Shown piece by piece: positions 8,075 to 14,840 of a stretch of DNA of 16,245 nt. The translations under genes and the position numbers were made by a program. The notes beneath the pieces are model-generated. The model worked only from the letters and a program-made list of their open reading frames with translations. It made no database searches and was not told the DNA's origin. How positions within the stretch are numbered: the stretch's first letter is position 1; each line of letters begins with the position of its first letter. The stretch covers positions 1-16,245 of the forward strand of contig CAYYVJ010000048.1 of the NCBI GenBank assembly GCA_964475115.1. Direction: 5' to 3'. This DNA comes from CAYYVJ01 sp964475115 (GTDB lineage: Bacteria > Bacillota > Clostridia > Lachnospirales > Lachnospiraceae).

Positions 8075-8191
8075 ATTTATCGAGCTTTTGAAGTGATTGT
8101 GCAAGAAGATAAAACGGATTATGGAGTTACTTTGGGTCTCGTTTTTATGCTAAAGGGATATTCCGTAAAATATCCAGCGGTTCACTATTAA
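8075..8191 (+). pseudogene. Orphan 38-residue reading frame, possible 3' gene remnant
   Basis: Between a TAG at 8072 and a TAA at 8189, one frame reads as convincing protein (begins IYRAFEVIVQEDKTDYG, ends VKYPAVHY), while the other two plus-strand frames contain stops. It has no upstream start codon or ribosome binding site; its only Met is internal. I do not recognise the family. It may be the tail of a gene whose front was lost when the accessory segment formed, or chance. It ends 29 nt before the broken blaI, in the same direction. Confidence 0.3.
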
Positions 8192-8220
8192 TATAGTAAA
8201 GATTTAAGAAGCGAATTATT

Positions 8221-8399
8221 ATGAATGCTTTACCACAGATTTCTGAAAAACTACAACTTTTAGCCCTAAGACTATACAAACATTAATCAAACGGCTGGTG
8301 ACGAAGGGTGCGCTTTCCTATGAAAAGCAGAGCCGTGTGTTTGTTTATACCCCACTGGCAGAAGAAAGCGAATATATCGATCAAGAAAGCAATCATTTT
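8221..8399 (+). pseudogene. Broken BlaI/MecI-family repressor
   Basis: An ATG at 8221 gives MNALPQISE, a typical BlaI N-terminus. The following frame then closes at 8287. In a different frame, from about 8247 to 8399, the sequence resumes as KTTTFSPKTIQTLIKRL, then VTKGALSYEKQSRVFVYTPL and ends in ESNHF. This is the recognition helix, wing and linker of BlaI. Compared with family members of about 125 residues, roughly 22 residues (the first helices of the winged helix) are missing between ISE and the second block, with a frame change. The junction lies at GAAAA, which suggests a short-repeat deletion. Similarity stops at about 8399, so the dimerisation domain is also absent. BlaI normally represses beta-lactamase or PBP2a genes with a BlaR1/MecR1 sensor. 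Here it lies tail-to-tail with a MecA-like PBP and cannot be functional. Confidence 0.8.
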
Positions 8400-8414
8400 A
8401 TTTTTACTATTTTG

Positions 8415-10563
8415 CTAATTACCGTTAAACCACTCGTCCAAGACAAGTCTATCTTTTTCTACAACATAATCGCTTCCTCCTCTTTCTTTTACATCCTCCA
8501 CCATACTTATAATCAGAATTGGTCGTTCCACGGTTTTCTCAGCAGTATAAATAGCAAACCATCCTAATTCTGTGCCAGAAGTATCTTTTTTGGACACTTT
8601 AATCTCTGCCGTTCCAGTTTTTCCCGCCAAAACAACATCTTGCCGATGAGCTAAAAATCCTGTTCCATTAGAATCGTTCACAACCTTTATTGTTCCCCCC
8701 AATACCTGATTCACTACATCAGCGGAGAATGCGTCTGGAATCCAATATTCTGACTTTAATTCTTTCTGATAGAGCAGATATGGAGTTATCACATTTCCTT
8801 CATTACAAAAGGCTGAATAGATACATGCCATGTGCAATGGGTTTACTAAAACCTGTCCCTGACCATAGCCACTATCCGCTAACTGAATCTCTGTTTCAAC
8901 CTTTTCTGTATTAGAATATTGTGATTCGGCCATCTTGATTTCAAATGGCAGTTCTTCATTAAATCCCAAATTCATCAAAGAATTTTGCATTTCTTCTACC
9001 CCTATCTTCAATGCAGATTTTGCAAAGTAGATATTGTCGGAATAAATCAATGCATTCTCTAAAACAACTGGCTCATATACGTGAAGTGTTGTTACGTAAT
9101 AAGAACCCCATGATCCATCCTTTTGCCAACTCAAGCCCACATTTTGGTAGTCTTCTGTTGGATCAATTGCACCTGACTCCAAGCCGATTGCTGCAGTGAT
9201 TGGCTTAAATGTAGAACCCGGGCACCACACCTGCCGAAATCGATTATACATAGGCTTGTTCTCATCCTCGTTAAGTACAGTCCATTGTTCACTACTCAGT
9301 CCCATAATAAAATCGTTGTCATCATAAGATGGGGTGCTAACGAGTGCCAACACTTCCCCAGTATACGGATTCATGGCTACTGAACAGCTTTTATCTTCTT
9401 TGAACTGCTCATATAACGCTGTCTGAAGAGTTGCGTCTATAGTCAGCTTCACATTCTGCCCATGCTGCACCTGTATACATGCCAGTTCCTCTTTCTCTTT
9501 CCCCTCAGAATCCGCAATGTAAATCCTACATCCATTCTGACCTTTTAGTTCTTTATCAAACAAACCTTCCATTCCACTTCTTCCAATTACACTATTGGCA
9601 GTATAGCCTTCTCCCGCATGTTCTTCTAAATCCTCTGCAGTAACACTCTGAACATATCCTATTAGATGTGCTGCTGCATCCCTTAAAGAATATTGCCGCA
9701 CNNNNNNNNNNNNNNNNNNNNNNNNNNNNNNNNNNNNNNNNNNNNNNNNNNNNNNNNNNNNNNNNNNNNNNNNNNNNNNNNNNNNNNNNNNNNNNNNNNN
9801 NCTTCTGTCGTTTGTTCTCTTGCAGCACATTTTCGTCCGGGTTCAGAAACATCAACTCTATCTCTTCCACTTTAGGTATTGTTTTAATTGGCACGAAAAA
9901 GTCCTCTTTTACCCATTGTGCTGACAATTTTTTCTCAATTGTTTCCTGTTCCATCTCCAATAATTCTGCGATTTTCTGAATCGCACTGTTCCTATCTTCC
10001 AATTTTCCTGGGACAATCCCAACTGAAGAGGCAACACCCTTTCCAGCAAGACACAAGTCATTTCTGTCAAAAATTTCACCCCTATTCGCCTGTATCGTAG
10101 AAACTCTGACTTTATCCGTAGAATATAACTCAGGAAAAATCAATGCATCATTCCATACCATTTCATATCCATTTTGTCCCTTTAAAAAAATTGCCTCATT
10201 TTCAAAAGTGATATTTCCTGCTATCGTATCCATTGATGTCTGATACCGTACTGACTTCTCTTCCTCATCGTATGAGACAACCTCTACTGTCATTGTCCGC
10301 ACTTCTATGCCTTCATAAATAGCTGAATTGCGTTTTATGAAATCTTCCTGGCTGATATTACCCGGTGCCTCCTTATTTAGCATCGCATACATTTCCTCAT
10401 ATTCCTGTTCCGGAATATATTTCATATATTCAACCAGAAGCTCCTCTGGGTTTTTCCAATCATTACTCTTTTTAAAATAACCGATTGCACACGCAATAGT
10501 TCCTATAAGGGCCACTGACATCCATAGAATTATACGTTTTTTCTTTTTTCTTCTTCTATTCAT
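8415..10563 (-). CDS. MecA/PBP2a-like penicillin-binding transpeptidase (interrupted by assembly gap)
   Basis: The gene is read as 254 codons (10563-9802), a gap, then 428 codons (9701-8418). Order: cytoplasmic basic start MNRRRKKKKR, one TM helix (about 11-30), a MecA_N/NTF2-like domain (about 35-145), a dimerisation region with the family block ANRGEIFDRN, then the class B transpeptidase domain. Catalytic motifs are intact: SxxK in CPGSTFKP (Ser codon 9213-9215), SDN in IYSDNIYF, and KTGT in LAGKTGTAEI. The TIDATLQTALYEQF and LADSGYGQGQVLVNP blocks closely resemble S. aureus MecA, and the ending EWFNGN parallels MecA's. It cross-links peptidoglycan outside the membrane and may have low beta-lactam affinity, but that is inference. 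The ATG at 10563 has GGAGG 5 nt upstream; an in-frame upstream ATG (10623) has its SD only about 1 nt away. Both gap edges fall on codon boundaries. Confidence 0.88.
9702..9801. other. Assembly gap (100 N) inside the PBP gene
   Basis: Exactly 100 unknown bases, a common placeholder length for a scaffold join. The last known residues before it (ending ENKRQK) and the first after it (VRQYSLRDAAAHLIGYV) are close neighbours in MecA-type proteins, so the true missing sequence is probably only tens of bases. It must be a multiple of three if the gene is intact. Confidence 0.9.
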
Positions 10564-10699
10564 TTTGACCTCCATCAAAAGCCTGTTCTTCCTGCATAAA
10601 AATAAATATTCTTTCTTCTCCATTCCTCCTCTCAATTATTACATTCATAAAATTTTCGAGTAAAAATTTCTCTTTCTAAATGCCTATGTACTTTCCTAA

Positions 10700-10728
10700 A
10701 TACTACGCCCGTAAAACTTCCAAGTCAA
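10700..10728 (-). promoter_or_regulatory. Candidate promoter of the MecA-like PBP gene
   Basis: On the minus strand, TTGACT (10723-10728) and TAGTAT (10700-10705) are spaced by 17 bp. Transcription would begin near 10693, leaving a leader of about 130 nt before the ATG at 10563. I see no clear BlaI-type TACA-N-TGTA operator overlapping it. Confidence 0.5.
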
Positions 10729-10779
10729 GTATTCTTTACAACTTTATCCACTCTAGCTTTTTCTGTTTTCAGTAAAGTA

Positions 10780-10801
10780 GGCGGGTGAATTTTCAACCGC
10801 C
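10780..10801. other. GC-rich stem-loop in the PBP upstream region
   Basis: GGCGG (10780-10784) pairs with CCGCC (10797-10801), and TGA/TCA can extend the stem across one mismatch, around an ATTT loop. It stands out in AT-rich surroundings. No T-run follows on either strand, so it is not a good intrinsic terminator. It could be a leftover from a mobile-element end. Confidence 0.35.
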
Positions 10802-10883
10802 CCTTATCAAAATAATGCGATTCCGGTATTCAATCACTGAGATTGCATATTATGTTACTCGTGAATTAATTCTTGATCCTACC

Positions 10884-10913
10884 TTGCTTAAAGTGTGATG
10901 CTTGTAGTACAAT
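10884..10913 (+). promoter_or_regulatory. Possible promoter with dyad for the small gene at 10954
   Basis: TTGCTT (10884-10889) and TACAAT (10908-10913) are 18 bp apart. The -10 overlaps a perfect dyad, TTGTA-G-TACAA (10902-10912), which could be an operator. The -35 is weak (TTG only), so this is tentative. Confidence 0.35.
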
Positions 10914-10953
10914 CTTGGAAAAACAACTACGGTTGAAGTAAAGGGGACAATCT

Positions 10954-11161
10954 ATGATATTTTCAAATCCGAATGATATTAGCAGATGTACAGAAATAGT
11001 AAGAAAAGAGCTATTAAAGAATAATGTTAACGTCAATGAAAAGGTTCTTAATAAGATTATATTAGATATAATGAATATATCTAATTCAAAAGGTGCCGGT
11101 TATTCAAAGCTACTCTGAAATGTATGTTGAAGAAGGGTTTTATATAAGATTTATGGAATAG
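10954..11161 (+). pseudogene. Small unknown gene with a +1 frame break
   Basis: From the ATG at 10954 (AGGGG 7 nt upstream), 54 residues are encoded before TGA at 11116-11118, starting MIFSNPNDISRCTEIVRKEL. If base 11110 is skipped, the reading continues as YSEMYVEEGFYIRFME to a TAG at 11159-11161. The joined product is about 68 residues and looks more natural than the short one (GYSK followed by YSEMYVEEG). I do not recognise the family; it is charged, without membrane segments, and probably cytoplasmic. Alternatives are a genuine 54-residue protein, a sequencing error at 11110, or a decayed gene. It ends where the M20 fragment on the other strand breaks off. Confidence 0.5.
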
Positions 11162-11303
11162 ATCCAAGTGTATCTAATTCTTTTATGATTTTTTCTTGAG
11201 TTTTAAATTCTTCTCCACTAAGTTCAGGATTTTCATGTAAATCTCTTCTAAAATTAACAATATAATCTTCGATCAACTTAACTTTATCTAGTAGCTTTGA
11301 CAT
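11151..11303 (-). pseudogene. Truncated M20-family amidohydrolase (N-terminal 50 codons)
   Basis: An ATG at 11303, with GGAGA about 7 nt upstream, starts a reading frame containing the M20 peptidase/amidohydrolase hallmark FRRDLHENPELSGEEFKTQE at residues 18-37 (compare HipO/IlvN-type aminoacylases that begin RRxLHxxPE). The frame then closes after LDTLGSIP. Family members are close to 390 residues, so everything carrying the zinc ligands and the lid domain is missing. The breakpoint is near 11155. The intact start and ribosome binding site suggest that the rest was removed by a deletion or rearrangement in the adjoining accessory segment. The 50-residue product is unlikely to function. Confidence 0.8.
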
Positions 11304-11325
11304 ATCAACTTCTCCTTTTTTATCC

Positions 11326-11349
11326 AACATGATACAATAACAACATGTT
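11326..11349. repeat. Inverted repeat upstream of the GH42 gene
   Basis: AACATG (11326-11331) and CATGTT (11344-11349) form an inverted repeat; AACATGTT (11342-11349) is itself a palindrome. It lies between the divergent M20 fragment and the beta-galactosidase gene and could be an operator for a sugar-responsive regulator, but no clear promoter accompanies it. Confidence 0.3.
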
Positions 11350-11405
11350 ACTATTTATTATTTATTTTATCTAGCTTAAACTTATGAACAAGAATGGAGT
11401 TTAAA

Positions 11406-13463
11406 ATGGAAAAATCTATGAAATTTGACAAACCTACATTAGGCGTTTGTTACTATCCAGAACACTGGCCTGAAGACTTATGGGGAAATGATTTAGATCG
11501 GATGATGGAACTTGGCATTGAAGTTATAAGAATAGCTGAATTTGCTTGGAATAAATTCGAACCGCAGGAAGGTGTATATACCTTCGATTTTTTTGACCGT
11601 TTTATGGAATTAGTAGAAAAAAAGAGAATGAAAGTCATCTTCTGTACTCCTACTGCAACTCCGCCAGCTTGGTTAACCCATAAATATCCAGAGGTGTTAA
11701 ATGCTAATAAAGCCGGTGTGTTGTACCAACACGGTTCACGAAGACATTATAACTATAATTCACCTGTATATCATGAATTTACCAGAAAAATAGTTGAGAA
11801 ACTGGCTTCTCACTACTGTTCACATCCTTCTATTATTGGATGGCAAATTGATAATGAATTTAACTGTGAAAACGATCTTTTTTATTCCGATTCTGACCAT
11901 ACCGCATTTAGAAACTATCTTAAGAATAAATTCAAATCCCTAGATACGTTAAATGAAGTTATGGGAACAGCTTTTTGGAATCAAACTTATACCTCTTGGG
12001 ATGAGATTTATTTGCCTCGCCCTACTAATACAGATTCAACTAATCCTCATCTAGCATTAGAGGAAAAAAGATTTATTTCCTACAGCGTAATTCGCTACTG
12101 TAAGCTACAAGCTGATATTATAAAGAAATATAAGCCAGAGAATCAATTTATTACAACTAATAGTATTTTCGAGCATATAGACTGTCATGAAATGACTAAA
12201 TCATCCCTAGATTTTATTACATACGACTCATATCCTAACTTTGCTTATGATACTTGGACAGAACCAAAAAGTCCTGGTAACCTTAATGATCGTAGAAGTT
12301 CTTGGTCCCTTACAAGAGCGAGATCTATATCTCCTATCTATGGAATCATGGAACAACAATCCGGTGCTGGCGGTTGGGATTCTAGAATGAAACAACCAGC
12401 TCCTAAACCAGGACAAATGAGATTATGGACCTTCCAGTCTATGGCTCATGGTGCTGACTTTATCAGTTACTTTAGATGGAGAACTTGCTCTTTTGGCACA
12501 GAAATATACTGGCATGGTTTAAATGATTATTCAAATGAACCAAATAGACGATTAAAAGAATTAAGCATCATTCGAGATGATTTTAAAAACCTTACAGAAG
12601 TTGCAGCTGCTCATTATAAAGCAAATGTAGCTATTCTAAAGGATTATAATAATAGTTGGGATGGCGAACAAGATAAATGGCATGGACCACTAGATGATTT
12701 TAGTAATAATGGTTGGTTTGTTGCTGCACAATTAACTCATACTCCTTTAGATTTCTTATATCTTCAGAATAATTCGGTTCAAAAAACAACACTAGAGGAT
12801 TTAGTAAACTATAAACTTCTCATCTATCCTCATGCTACTATCCTTACAGAGGAAACTGCTGTTCTTCTAAAAGCTTATATAGAACAAGGTGGTACTCTTA
12901 TCATGGGGGCTAGAACTGGTTATAAAGATGAATTTGGTAAATGTCCTATGATGCCAATGCCTGGATACGCCTCTGAAATCTGTGGTGTTAAAGTCGTTGA
13001 CTTTACACATCTTAGTCCTGGAGATGATGATGAGTTCGCTTTATGGGATGGTGAAGAAATAGATGCTTCCATTTTTAATGATATATTAGAGGTAAAAGGA
13101 AATAGAAAAGTCTTGGCAACCTTTAAGGGTAACTACTATGATGGAGAACCCGCACTAGTATCTAATACAATTGGTAAAGGTACTGCTTATTATTATGGTG
13201 CAGGTTTTAGTGCTAAAACAGCAGAAGTATTCCTAAAGAAATTAGGTTTTGCTGCCCCTTATAGCTACCTTTTAGAATTACCAAAAGAAGCAGAACTTGC
13301 CATTAGAAGTAAAGACAATCAAGATTATGTTTTTATCTTAAATTATATGGCGTATGACATAGAGGTAACTATAAAACAACCTATGATTGATTTACTTACT
13401 GGTAAAGAAACACAGGGTAAAGTATTACTTGAAAAATATGGTGTTATGGTATTAAAAGCATAA
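11406..13463 (+). CDS. Beta-galactosidase, glycoside hydrolase family 42
   Basis: This 685-residue GH42 enzyme hydrolyses terminal beta-galactosides with retention. The family opening GVCYYPEHWPEDLW is at 13-26. The acid/base is Glu151 in WQIDNEFN and the nucleophile Glu316 in IMEQQSGAGGW. The TIM barrel (about 10-390) is followed by the trimerisation domain (about 395-610) and a small beta domain ending at LLEKYGVMVLKA. There is no signal peptide, so it acts in the cytoplasm on imported galactosides or galacto-oligosaccharides, possibly from plant or host glycans. The ATG at 11406 is preferred: GGAG lies 6 nt upstream and overlaps an earlier in-frame ATG at 11394, which has no SD. No transporter or regulator gene adjoins it, so it appears monocistronic, ending at the terminator at 13471. 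Confidence 0.93.
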   Translation: MEKSMKFDKPTLGVCYYPEHWPEDLWGNDLDRMMELGIEVIRIAEFAWNKFEPQEGVYTFDFFDRFMELVEKKRMKVIFCTPTATPPAWLTHKYPEVLNANKAGVLYQHGSRRHYNYNSPVYHEFTRKIVEKLASHYCSHPSIIGWQIDNEFNCENDLFYSDSDHTAFRNYLKNKFKSLDTLNEVMGTAFWNQTYTSWDEIYLPRPTNTDSTNPHLALEEKRFISYSVIRYCKLQADIIKKYKPENQFITTNSIFEHIDCHEMTKSSLDFITYDSYPNFAYDTWTEPKSPGNLNDRRSSWSLTRARSISPIYGIMEQQSGAGGWDSRMKQPAPKPGQMRLWTFQSMAHGADFISYFRWRTCSFGTEIYWHGLNDYSNEPNRRLKELSIIRDDFKNLTEVAAAHYKANVAILKDYNNSWDGEQDKWHGPLDDFSNNGWFVAAQLTHTPLDFLYLQNNSVQKTTLEDLVNYKLLIYPHATILTEETAVLLKAYIEQGGTLIMGARTGYKDEFGKCPMMPMPGYASEICGVKVVDFTHLSPGDDDEFALWDGEEIDASIFNDILEVKGNRKVLATFKGNYYDGEPALVSNTIGKGTAYYYGAGFSAKTAEVFLKKLGFAAPYSYLLELPKEAELAIRSKDNQDYVFILNYMAYDIEVTIKQPMIDLLTGKETQGKVLLEKYGVMVLKA

Positions 13464-13470
13464 ACTAGAA

Positions 13471-13512
13471 AAGTCTTACTAACGTTTTTTAACGGAAGTA
13501 AGACTTCTTTTT
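13471..13512. terminator. Bidirectional intrinsic terminator between GH42 and nitroreductase genes
   Basis: AAGTCTTACT (13471-13480) and AGTAAGACTT (13497-13506) form a 10-bp perfect stem followed by CTTTTT on the plus strand. On the minus strand the stem is followed by a short TTTT. It sits 8 nt after the beta-galactosidase stop and just after the nitroreductase stop at 13514, serving both convergent genes. Confidence 0.85.
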
Positions 13513-13513
13513 A

Positions 13514-14065
13514 TTATATAAATGTAATCTTATCCAGATCAGGTTCATGAGGCTCTTTTACTGTATTTGCATAGCCTAACAATACAGAACAACCAAATTC
13601 ATAGCCTTCTGGAAATCCTAATCGTTCACTAAATTCTTTCGCAAGTTTTTCATTTCCAAAAATTGTTTTAGCTAATCCACAGATAACATTATCTACACCA
13701 AGTGATGTGGCTGCTAATGCTATATTTTGGCACACAATGCCACAATCAATCATTGCAGAAGGTGAGTCAATTGGAACTACAATCATACAAGGTGCATGAT
13801 AGAATAACTTTCCACCGCGTCCCATAATTCTATCATAGGAAGATTTATCCTCCATATTTGCAAGATAGGATAAACCTGCTTCTTCCATGTCTTTCATTAA
13901 CTCTTTGTCCTTTACTACAATAACTCTCCAGGGCTGACGGTTTATTCCACTTGGAGCTTGTACTGCTGCTTTAGCTATTGCTTGAAGTATTTGATCTGCT
14001 ATTTCTTCGCTTTTGTAGTCACGACAAGAATATCTTTTCTCTATAATTTTTAATGTTTCATTCAT
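13514..14065 (-). CDS. Nitroreductase-family FMN oxidoreductase
   Basis: This 183-residue protein is a compact nitroreductase. The phosphate-binding start RYSCRDYK is at 11-18, the FMN segment APSGINRQPWRVIVV at 37-51, the DCGIVCQNIALAATSLG helix at 107-123, and the C-terminal LLGYANTVKEP at 162-172. Such enzymes are cytoplasmic dimers that use NAD(P)H and FMN to reduce nitroaromatics, quinones or other electrophiles; the physiological substrate is unknown. The ATG at 14065 lies 1 nt after the stop of the AlkD-like gene, and its SD (GGAG) is encoded in that gene's last codons, so the two are translationally linked. Pairing with a DNA-alkylation repair gene hints at a shared role against electrophile damage, but that is inference. 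Confidence 0.9.
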   Translation of the reverse strand: MNETLKIIEKRYSCRDYKSEEIADQILQAIAKAAVQAPSGINRQPWRVIVVKDKELMKDMEEAGLSYLANMEDKSSYDRIMGRGGKLFYHAPCMIVVPIDSPSAMIDCGIVCQNIALAATSLGVDNVICGLAKTIFGNEKLAKEFSERLGFPEGYEFGCSVLLGYANTVKEPHEPDLDKITFI

Positions 14066-14066
14066 C

Positions 14067-14747
14067 TTATTTACTCCTTCCTTCTTTTTGCCTTAATCCA
14101 GCTGCAATCCATTCTGGAGCATAGGCAGAGGTACAGCCCTTTGCCACTTTCATTTCCTTATATACCTCTAATGTTTCACCAATACGAATGCATCTCTCTG
14201 TAAATTGAGGATAACGTATCCCTATTTCACTTAGAGCATGATTCATTGCCCATTGTGTTCCTGGAGTCGCAGTTTGTAATCTGGCTGTAATGGTCGCAAG
14301 AAGTTCTTTTAAAACATCATCCGTCAATTTACCACTAGAGATTTTATGAACCATCAGTGCCCAGCCTGCTCGTCCTAAGTTATCCGTATTAGAAGATGAC
14401 CATTCTTTTGCTAGAGTATCTGCATCCTTGTGATTGCAGATAACCTCGCCTACTAATTTATCGATCATATCTAGGTAAGTCAGGTCAGATACCATGCTCC
14501 GTATTTCATCTACGGTCAGCTTATTTACATCAAATACCATACATGCAATCCACATGGACTCTGTATTTCCGCATTTCCAAAGCTCTAAAGCTAACTCATG
14601 GTTCTTTCCTATTTGTTTTACTATCTTACGCAATTCCCCAAGTAAAACTCCGTAAGTATTTTCTCCTGCTCCATTTTTTAGATATGATTGTTTTCTTTTT
14701 TCATTTGCTAAATTACTAAGGATTTCAATAATCTCATTTTTCGTCAT
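14067..14747 (-). CDS. DNA alkylation repair protein, AlkD-like HEAT-repeat family
   Basis: This 226-residue all-helical protein matches the DNA alkylation repair (AlkC/AlkD-like) group. Helical repeats include the block KNHELALELWKCGNTESMWIACM (48-70) and LAKEWSSSNTDNLGRAGWAL (112-131). The conserved ending VAKGCTSAYAPEWI (201-214) is a strong marker of this branch. AlkD enzymes excise positively charged 3-/7-alkylpurines using HEAT-like repeats without base flipping; the activity of this branch is less well established. Three ATGs follow the AAGGAGG (14757-14763); the one at 14747, 9 nt away, fits best, while 14753 and 14756 are too close. A longer frame to 14813 would overlap the terminator hairpin and is rejected. 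It is the first gene of a pair with the nitroreductase. Confidence 0.82.
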   Translation of the reverse strand: MTKNEIIEILSNLANEKRKQSYLKNGAGENTYGVLLGELRKIVKQIGKNHELALELWKCGNTESMWIACMVFDVNKLTVDEIRSMVSDLTYLDMIDKLVGEVICNHKDADTLAKEWSSSNTDNLGRAGWALMVHKISSGKLTDDVLKELLATITARLQTATPGTQWAMNHALSEIGIRYPQFTERCIRIGETLEVYKEMKVAKGCTSAYAPEWIAAGLRQKEGRSK

Positions 14748-14781
14748 AGTCATCATCCTCCTTATCCCCATAATATCTCTT

Positions 14782-14826
14782 TTCAAAAGAAATATCCATA
14801 AAAATGTTGTCATTTTTATGGATATT
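14782..14826 (-). terminator. Intrinsic terminator after the opuA-type operon
   Basis: A 16-bp perfect inverted repeat (arms 14791-14806 and 14811-14826, four-base loop) is followed on the minus strand by TTTCTTTT. It begins 14 nt after the ATPase stop. The stem is almost entirely A/T, so efficiency may be partial and some read-through into the AlkD-like gene is possible. I see no strong promoter between it and that gene. Confidence 0.7.
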
Positions 14827-14840
14827 ATGATAAGTCTTAA

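Noticed and set aside
8298..8567. Plus-strand open frame of 89 codons starting MTKGALSYEKQ
   Set aside because: Its first third is the internal part of the broken blaI (the Met is internal to the family), and the remainder is antisense to the PBP gene end. It is not a real gene.
9668..9979. Plus-strand open frames crossing the N run
   Set aside because: They are open only because N cannot produce stops, and they are antisense to the PBP gene.
10815..10898. 27-codon plus-strand open frame starting MRFRYSITEIAYY
   Set aside because: It is short, has no ribosome binding site, and has no recognisable family. It is protein-like but unsupported.
10902..10912. BlaI/MecI operator for the PBP gene
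   Set aside because: The dyad is TGTA-N-TACA, inverted relative to the TACA/TGTA order of known sites, and it lies about 175 bp upstream of the PBP -35, so it does not overlap that promoter.
14748..14813. Longer start for the AlkD-like protein
   Set aside because: The extension lies in the terminator hairpin and lacks an SD; AAGGAGG at 14757-14763 serves the ATG at 14747.
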